From UBA1206 sp045600105 (lineage in GTDB: Bacteria > Bacillota > Clostridia > Oscillospirales > CAG-382), in the NCBI GenBank assembly GCA_045600105.1, contig JAZRXG010000021.1, positions 1-64,000 on the forward strand: 64,000 bases of DNA, written 5' to 3'. Of the stretch, positions 59,815 to 64,000 are shown piece after piece (positions within the stretch are counted from its first letter, which is position 1; the number at the start of each line of letters is the position of its first letter). The notes beneath the pieces were generated by a model. The model saw nothing but the letters and a program-made list of their open reading frames with translations, was not told where the DNA came from and made no database searches. The position numbers and the translations under genes are program-made.

Positions 59815-60825
59815 ATGAGTGTTTACAAGCTCGATTCCTGCGTTTGGGAAATAACGCTCGGCTGCTGCTTTTCGTGTAAATACTGCGGTTCGGGCGGCGG
59901 CAGAAAGCGTGAAAACGAGCTGACGACGGACGAATGTCTTTCGGTCGCCGAACAGCTTTCGTCTCTCGGCTGCAGGCGCGTGTCGCTCATCGGCGGCGAG
60001 GTCTTCATGCGGAGCGACTGGGACGTTATCGTTTCCTCCCTCACGTCGCGCGGCATTTCCGTCGTCATCATCACCAACGGCTGGCTTTTCACCGACGAGC
60101 TGATAGAAAAACTCAAAAAGCTCGGTATCGAATCGGTCGCGGTGTCACTCGACGGGCTGAAGGACGTTCACGACAAATACCGTCAGGCGGGCAGCTTTGA
60201 CAGAGCGGTAAAAGCCTTGGATATGCTTACGTCGCACGGTGTGCCGACGTCGGTCATTTCGACTCTGAACGCCGAAAATGCGCGTTCTCTCGCGCTTTTT
60301 TATGAATTTCTCAAAACCAAAAGGTTGTGCGCCTGGCAGCTTCAGGCGTGTTCTCCCATGGGCAACGCCGCGAAAGGCGGAATAGATTATCGATTTGACT
60401 TCAACTCCGTCATTTCGTTCGTCTCGTCGGTGATGCGCTCCGCTCCCTTCCCCGTCGGCATTGCCGACAATATCGGTTATTTCACCGAGGACGAAGGTTC
60501 CCTCAGGGGCAACCTCAGCGGATACGCCTATTTCAGGGGCTGCAGAGCCGGACTTACGTGCATCGGCATCGACAGCGTGGGCAGCGTGAGAGGCTGCGAG
60601 TCGATGTACGATGAAAAGTTCATCGAAGGAAACCTGCGCGAAAGAACGCTTGCCGAAATATGGAACGATCCCGATGCTTTTGCCTATAACCGCAGGTTCG
60701 ATCCCGATATGCTGACCGGAAAATGCGCTGAATGCGAATACGGTCATATCTGCGGAGGCGGCTGCAGATCGTACAATCACTTCGTCCACGGCAAAATGTA
60801 CGAATCACCTTTCTGCGCGAAATAA
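59815..60825 (+). CDS. Radical SAM/SPASM peptide-modifying enzyme candidate
   Basis: A 336-residue radical SAM protein. The cluster motif CxxxCxxC is C17-C21-C24 (CCFSCKYC). Glycine-rich SAM-binding segments follow (SLIGGEVFMRSDW, VVIITNGW, VSLDGLKDVHD). The C-terminal SPASM domain has CRAGLTC and RGC, then CAECEYGHICGGGC, the CX2CX5CX3C pattern, and a final Cys, enough for two auxiliary clusters. SPASM enzymes commonly modify ribosomal peptides or act in quinone maturation. The gene starts 2 nt after the VYAGP protein and shares its promoter; a terminator follows. No typical RRE domain is obvious. Confidence 0.88.
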   Translation: MSVYKLDSCVWEITLGCCFSCKYCGSGGGRKRENELTTDECLSVAEQLSSLGCRRVSLIGGEVFMRSDWDVIVSSLTSRGISVVIITNGWLFTDELIEKLKKLGIESVAVSLDGLKDVHDKYRQAGSFDRAVKALDMLTSHGVPTSVISTLNAENARSLALFYEFLKTKRLCAWQLQACSPMGNAAKGGIDYRFDFNSVISFVSSVMRSAPFPVGIADNIGYFTEDEGSLRGNLSGYAYFRGCRAGLTCIGIDSVGSVRGCESMYDEKFIEGNLRERTLAEIWNDPDAFAYNRRFDPDMLTGKCAECEYGHICGGGCRSYNHFVHGKMYESPFCAK

Positions 60826-60836
60826 AGATACAAAAA

Positions 60837-60860
60837 AGAGTGCCGAGGCACTCTTTTTTT
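60837..60860 (+). terminator. Terminator of the VYAGP/radical SAM cassette
   Basis: AGAGTGCC and GGCACTCT stem with a GA loop, then T8. Confidence 0.9.
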
Positions 60861-60872
60861 TCGCTGAAATAA

Positions 60873-61517
60873 TCAATAATTCTTTTCGTTGACTTCGAAA
60901 TAAGCCTGAGGATGAGCGCAGACGGGGCAGATCTCGGGGGCTTTGGTGCCGACGACGATGTGTCCGCAGTTGCGGCATTCCCAAACCTTGACTTCGCTCT
61001 TTGCGAATACTTCCTGTGCTTCAACGTTGTGAAGAAGTGCGCGGTAGCGTTCCTCGTGAGCCTTTTCGATGGCGGCGACTCCGCGGAATTTTGCGGCAAG
61101 CTCGGGGAAACCTTCTTTTTCGGCGGTAACCGCGAAGCCCTCGTACATATCGGTCCATTCGTAGTTTTCGCCGTCAGCCGCTGCCGCGAGATTCTCGGCG
61201 GTGCTGCCGATGCCGTTCAGTTCCTTGAACCAGAGCTTTGCGTGTTCTTTTTCGTTATCGGCGGTCTTGAGGAAGAGAGCGGAGATCTGTTCAAATCCGT
61301 CCTTCTTTGCCTGCGACGCGAAATAGGTGTATTTGTTTCTTGCCTGGGATTCACCCGCAAAAGCGGCTTCGAGGTTCTTTTCGGTCTGAGTGCCGGCGTA
61401 TTTGTTGGCGATGAGTTCAAGCTTTTCACCCTTCTGTCTGCATTTTGGGCAAACCGCTTCTTCTCCGTCCTTCACGGTGAATATTTCGCCGCATACTTTG
61501 CATTTGTAAGTTTTCAT
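60873..61517 (-). CDS. Rubrerythrin with two rubredoxin-like domains
   Basis: A 214-residue non-haem iron peroxidase that detoxifies H2O2 in anaerobes. An N-terminal rubredoxin-like domain (CKVCGEIFT and CPKC, residues about 6-26) is followed by the four-helix ferritin-like diiron domain (FAGESQARNKYTYFA, DNEKEHAKLW, IEKAHEERYRAL) and a C-terminal rubredoxin domain (CRNCGHI and CPVC). Having rubredoxin domains at both ends is less common than one at a single end. It lies downstream of perR and is likely in its regulon. Confidence 0.92.
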   Translation of the reverse strand: MKTYKCKVCGEIFTVKDGEEAVCPKCRQKGEKLELIANKYAGTQTEKNLEAAFAGESQARNKYTYFASQAKKDGFEQISALFLKTADNEKEHAKLWFKELNGIGSTAENLAAAADGENYEWTDMYEGFAVTAEKEGFPELAAKFRGVAAIEKAHEERYRALLHNVEAQEVFAKSEVKVWECRNCGHIVVGTKAPEICPVCAHPQAYFEVNEKNY

Positions 61518-61568
61518 TTCTGTTCTCCTTTTTTCGGCAATTGCAAAACTGCGTTTACGATTGGTTTT

Positions 61569-61681
61569 CCCGCACTTATCGAACTCGTTTCATTTCATTC
61601 CGCTCGTTTGGTCGGTGCGGGGACGGGCCGCGAGCCCGTCTCAAAGGTGTTTTTGAACCGGTAAAACCGTTTCAAAAAACA
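61569..61681 (-). repeat. Dispersed structured intergenic element, copy B
   Basis: Second copy of the element at 7315-7424. Its stems are CCCGCAC/GTGCGGG (61569-61575 with 61615-61621), GACGGGC/GCCCGTC (61622-61628 with 61634-61640) and TGTTTTTG/CAAAAAACA (61648-61655 with 61673-61681). It starts 50 bp after the perR stop, the same relative position as copy A after its upstream gene. Confidence 0.75.
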
Positions 61682-61731
61682 GATCTTTTACAAAACCGTT
61701 AAAAGTCCGATTTTTACAATCGCCTGATTTT

Positions 61732-62118
61732 TTATTGTTTTTCAAGACAATCGGCGCATACTCCGTCAAATCTGAGCTGTGCCGAAATAACGGCATACCC
61801 GGTGGATGATGTGACCTTTTCGGTCAGCTTTTCGGGAAGAGGCACGTCGTGTACGTCGTCCATTCTTCCGCATTTTACGCATACGACGTGCGTATGCGGC
61901 ACAATGTTGCCGTCGAAGCGTTCCTGACCGTTGACCGTGCCGACGGATCGGATCACGCCCGCTTCCTTGAGCTGCGAAAGATTACGGTAAACGGTGGCAA
62001 GGCTCATATTCGGATAATCGGGCTTGAGTCGGGAATAGACCCAGTCCGCGGTCGGATGTGAAGTCGTATTTATAAGGCAGTCTATTATCGCCTGTCTGTT
62101 TCTGCTGTATCGCTGCAT
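61732..62118 (-). CDS. perR: Fur-family regulator, PerR-like
   Basis: A 128-residue metal-dependent repressor. The winged-helix part includes HPTADWVYSRLKPDYPNMSLATVYRNL. The metal sites include H-rich PHTHVVCVKCG and CADC, giving the CxxC pairs for structural zinc. Its neighbour is rubrerythrin and its promoter carries a Per-type box, which points to PerR rather than Fur or Zur. The ATG at 62118 has GGGGG 6 nt upstream. Confidence 0.85.
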   Translation of the reverse strand: MQRYSRNRQAIIDCLINTTSHPTADWVYSRLKPDYPNMSLATVYRNLSQLKEAGVIRSVGTVNGQERFDGNIVPHTHVVCVKCGRMDDVHDVPLPEKLTEKVTSSTGYAVISAQLRFDGVCADCLEKQ

Positions 62119-62161
62119 CGATATCCCCCGCAATTATGGTTGGTAATAATGATTACTATTT

Positions 62162-62190
62162 GATAATAGCATTATTATTTGTTTTGTCAA
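62162..62190 (-). promoter_or_regulatory. perR promoter with overlapping Per-type operator
   Basis: Minus strand TTGACA, 16 nt, TATTAT. The palindrome GATAATAGCATTATT (62162-62176) covers the -10 box and matches the Per/Fur box pattern, implying autoregulation. Confidence 0.7.
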
Positions 62191-62262
62191 TAGTTTTTTC
62201 AATAATTTTGTTATCCCGATCGTATTTTTTGCTCAAAAAAAGTGCAAAGTGTGTTTTTTTCA

Positions 62263-62291
62263 TTGCAAAAAAAGAAAAAACGGATTATAAT
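62263..62291 (+). promoter_or_regulatory. Promoter of the rhamnose gene
   Basis: TTGCAA, 17 nt, TATAAT, about 32 nt before the ATG. Confidence 0.75.
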
Positions 62292-62322
62292 GGTATAACA
62301 AAAAACGAACGGGGTATTTTTT

Positions 62323-64000
62323 ATGGAATACTTTCTCGCAATAGACATAGGAGCGTCGTCGGGACGCCACATCATCGGATACCGCGAAAACGGAGTTATG
62401 AAGACGAAAGAGGTCTTCCGTTTTCCTAACGGAGTCATAAAAAAAGACGGGCATCTGACGTGGGACATCGCGTCGCTGAACGAAAACGTAAAAAAAGGCA
62501 TTGCGAAAGCGAAAGCCGAATACGACGGGATAGTGAGCCTTGCCATCGACACGTGGGGCATCGACTACGTTCTGATGAAGGGCGATGAAGAGGTGACGCC
62601 GTGCTTTGCCTACCGCGACGACAGAACAAAGAAATACATAGACGAGCTTCATTCGGTCGTTCCTTTCGAAACGCTGTATTCGCACACGGGCTGTCAGTTC
62701 CAGCCTTTCAATTCCATCTATCAGCTTTACACCGACCTAAGGGAAGGCAGGCTGGAGGACGTCACCGATTTTCTGATGATACCCGAGTACCTTATGTATA
62801 AGCTGTGCGGCGTAAAGATAAAAGAATATACCAACGCCACCACGACGGGAATGATAAACGCGAAGACCGGCGGATTCGACGAGGATATCGTAAGTTCTCT
62901 CGGACTGCCGCGTCATCTCTTCCCTTCTCTCACGCGTCCGGGAAAGGTCATCGGCGAATACGACGGCATAAAGGTAATGACCTGCGCCACGCACGACACG
63001 GGCTCTGCCGTCGAGGGCATACCGATGGACGGCGACGAGATATACATATCCTCCGGAACGTGGTCGCTGCTCGGCGTAAAGACGGCGTCCCCCGTTACGG
63101 ATTACGGCAGCATGAAAGAAAACTACTCGAGCGAAGGCGGAGTGGGATACAACAGATACCTCAAGAACATAATGGGCATGTGGCTCATAAACAGGCTGAA
63201 AGACGAGCTTTGCCCCGAAAAATCGTTTGCCGACATAGTAAAGGGCGCCGAAGCAAGCACGTTCGACGGTCTGGTCGACGCAAACGGAAGCGCGTTTCTG
63301 TCGCCCGAGAGCATGAAGGAAGCGTTCGACTCAGCACTTGACGAAAAGCCGAAGAGGGACGACGACTATTTCAGATGCGCCTACCGTTCGCTCGCCGTCT
63401 GCTACAAAAAAGCAGTCGAAGGGCTGGAAGGAGCACTCGGCAAAAAATACTCAAAGATATACATCGTCGGAGGCGGCGCCAAAAACGATTTTCTCAATTC
63501 ACTCACCGAGGAATACACGGGCAAAAAGGTCATTGCCCTGCCGATAGAGGCAACGTCGCTCGGCAACTTGAAAATACAAGCGGAGGCATACGACAAAATG
63601 ACACGTTACGAAAGCGCAAAGCAGATCTATGCAAAATACGGCATCGACGCCGAAAAAGCCATCTCGCTCGCCTCGTCCAAGCCCATTTCCATCCATTGCT
63701 GGCAGGGCGACGACGTGACGGGCTTCGACAACCCCGACGGAGGCGCCGGCAACGGCATACAGACGACGGGCAACTACCCCGGAAAAGCGCGTAATTTTGA
63801 AGAACTCAAAGCCGACTTTCTCAAAGCCGCTTCCCTCATCCCCGGCAAAAAACGCATCAATCTGCACGCCTGCTACGCCGTTTTCAAGGACGGCGAATGG
63901 GTCGACAGAGACAGGATAGAATACAAACACTTCGCTCCATGGGTAGAGTTTGCCAAGGAAAACGGCTTCGGCATCGACTTCAACCCTACGGTGTTCAGCC
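62323..64000 (+). CDS. Rhamnulokinase fused to L-rhamnose isomerase (partial)
   Basis: An open frame from ATG 62323 to the right edge (559+ residues) with no stop. Residues 1 to about 426 are an FGGY kinase of the RhaB group: IDIGASSGRH, DTWGIDYVL, YISSGTWSLLG and IYIVGGGAKND. Directly after (from TRYESAKQIYAKYGID, residue 427) the sequence is L-rhamnose isomerase RhaA: SIHCWQGDDVTGFDN (about 456-470), TTGNYPG, KRINLHACY, IEYKHFAPW and a FNPTVFS end. The kinase lacks its last helix at the junction. Fused, the two would convert L-rhamnose to L-rhamnulose and then to its 1-phosphate. The frame was checked codon by codon across the junction. AACGGGG precedes the ATG. Confidence 0.85.
   Translation, partial: MEYFLAIDIGASSGRHIIGYRENGVMKTKEVFRFPNGVIKKDGHLTWDIASLNENVKKGIAKAKAEYDGIVSLAIDTWGIDYVLMKGDEEVTPCFAYRDDRTKKYIDELHSVVPFETLYSHTGCQFQPFNSIYQLYTDLREGRLEDVTDFLMIPEYLMYKLCGVKIKEYTNATTTGMINAKTGGFDEDIVSSLGLPRHLFPSLTRPGKVIGEYDGIKVMTCATHDTGSAVEGIPMDGDEIYISSGTWSLLGVKTASPVTDYGSMKENYSSEGGVGYNRYLKNIMGMWLINRLKDELCPEKSFADIVKGAEASTFDGLVDANGSAFLSPESMKEAFDSALDEKPKRDDDYFRCAYRSLAVCYKKAVEGLEGALGKKYSKIYIVGGGAKNDFLNSLTEEYTGKKVIALPIEATSLGNLKIQAEAYDKMTRYESAKQIYAKYGIDAEKAISLASSKPISIHCWQGDDVTGFDNPDGGAGNGIQTTGNYPGKARNFEELKADFLKAASLIPGKKRINLHACYAVFKDGEWVDRDRIEYKHFAPWVEFAKENGFGIDFNPTVFS

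Noticed and set aside
1..64000. tRNA, rRNA, transposase or phage genes
   Set aside because: None seen by inspection on either strand; a tRNA scan was not possible here, so a single tRNA gene could have been missed.

Overview
The window looks like a chromosomal segment from a gut-type member of the Clostridia (Oscillospirales-like, probably an uncultured or metagenome-assembled genome). The reasons are Gram-positive housekeeping synteny (rplU-prp-rpmA-obgE; phoH-ybeY-era-recO-mutS2), spoVG, a T-box upstream of thrS, lipoproteins with Ser/Glu/Asp-rich linkers after the lipobox, strong AGGAGG ribosome sites and mid-range GC. No rRNA, tRNA, CRISPR array, integrase or insertion-sequence transposase was seen. 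The right edge cuts through a gene.

Layout. 0-5 kb: hairpin-repeat DNA, a solute-binding lipoprotein, a PflX-like radical SAM protein, small membrane and unknown proteins, and a SUFU-domain gene between imperfect inverted repeats. 5-15 kb: T-box-controlled thrS, two MacB/FtsX-type ABC transporter proteins, an unknown protein, a small lipoprotein and a second solute-binding lipoprotein. 15-23 kb: N-acetylhexosamine-kinase-like enzyme, a LytTR regulator with a LiaF-like membrane partner, a large repeat-rich surface protein and a GH36 alpha-galactosidase. 23-31 kb: mgtE with a long structured leader, upp-ung, a sialidase-like beta-propeller, a GH25 lysozyme without a normal start codon, hflX, rpmE, prfA and an S1-domain protein. 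31-37 kb: obgE-rpmA-prp-rplU, an ECF S component, spoVG, murC, rpmB and an acetyltransferase. 37-45 kb: a 955-residue lipoprotein with a solute-binding front half, a DUF4434-type glycoside-hydrolase-like protein, the tsaC-coaE-lytic transglycosylase-GNAT operon and an array of inverted repeats before metA. 46-51.5 kb: the phoH-to-mutS2 operon. 51.7-59.2 kb: a third solute-binding lipoprotein, a guanine-riboswitch-controlled BMP-type nucleoside ABC transporter and xpt. 59.4-64 kb: a two-gene radical SAM/SPASM cassette with a small substrate-like protein carrying a duplicated VYAGP motif, rubrerythrin and perR, and a rhamnulokinase fused in frame to L-rhamnose isomerase.

How the genes fit together. 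A glycan-foraging theme recurs: alpha-galactosidase, sialidase-like propeller, HexNAc kinase, DUF4434 protein, rhamnose catabolism, and three paralogous solute-binding lipoproteins with no permease beside them. A purine-salvage block (xpt, BMP transporter, guanine riboswitch; upp elsewhere) and an oxidative-stress block (PerR, rubrerythrin) are also clear.

The observations most worth follow-up are the VYAGP/radical SAM pair, the SUFU gene between inverted repeats, a repeated roughly 110-bp intergenic element whose stems show compensatory changes between its two copies, tandem hairpin arrays with TGATG spacers, the RhaB-RhaA fusion and the GH25 gene that appears to begin with ATA. All identifications come from reading the sequence; no database search was run.
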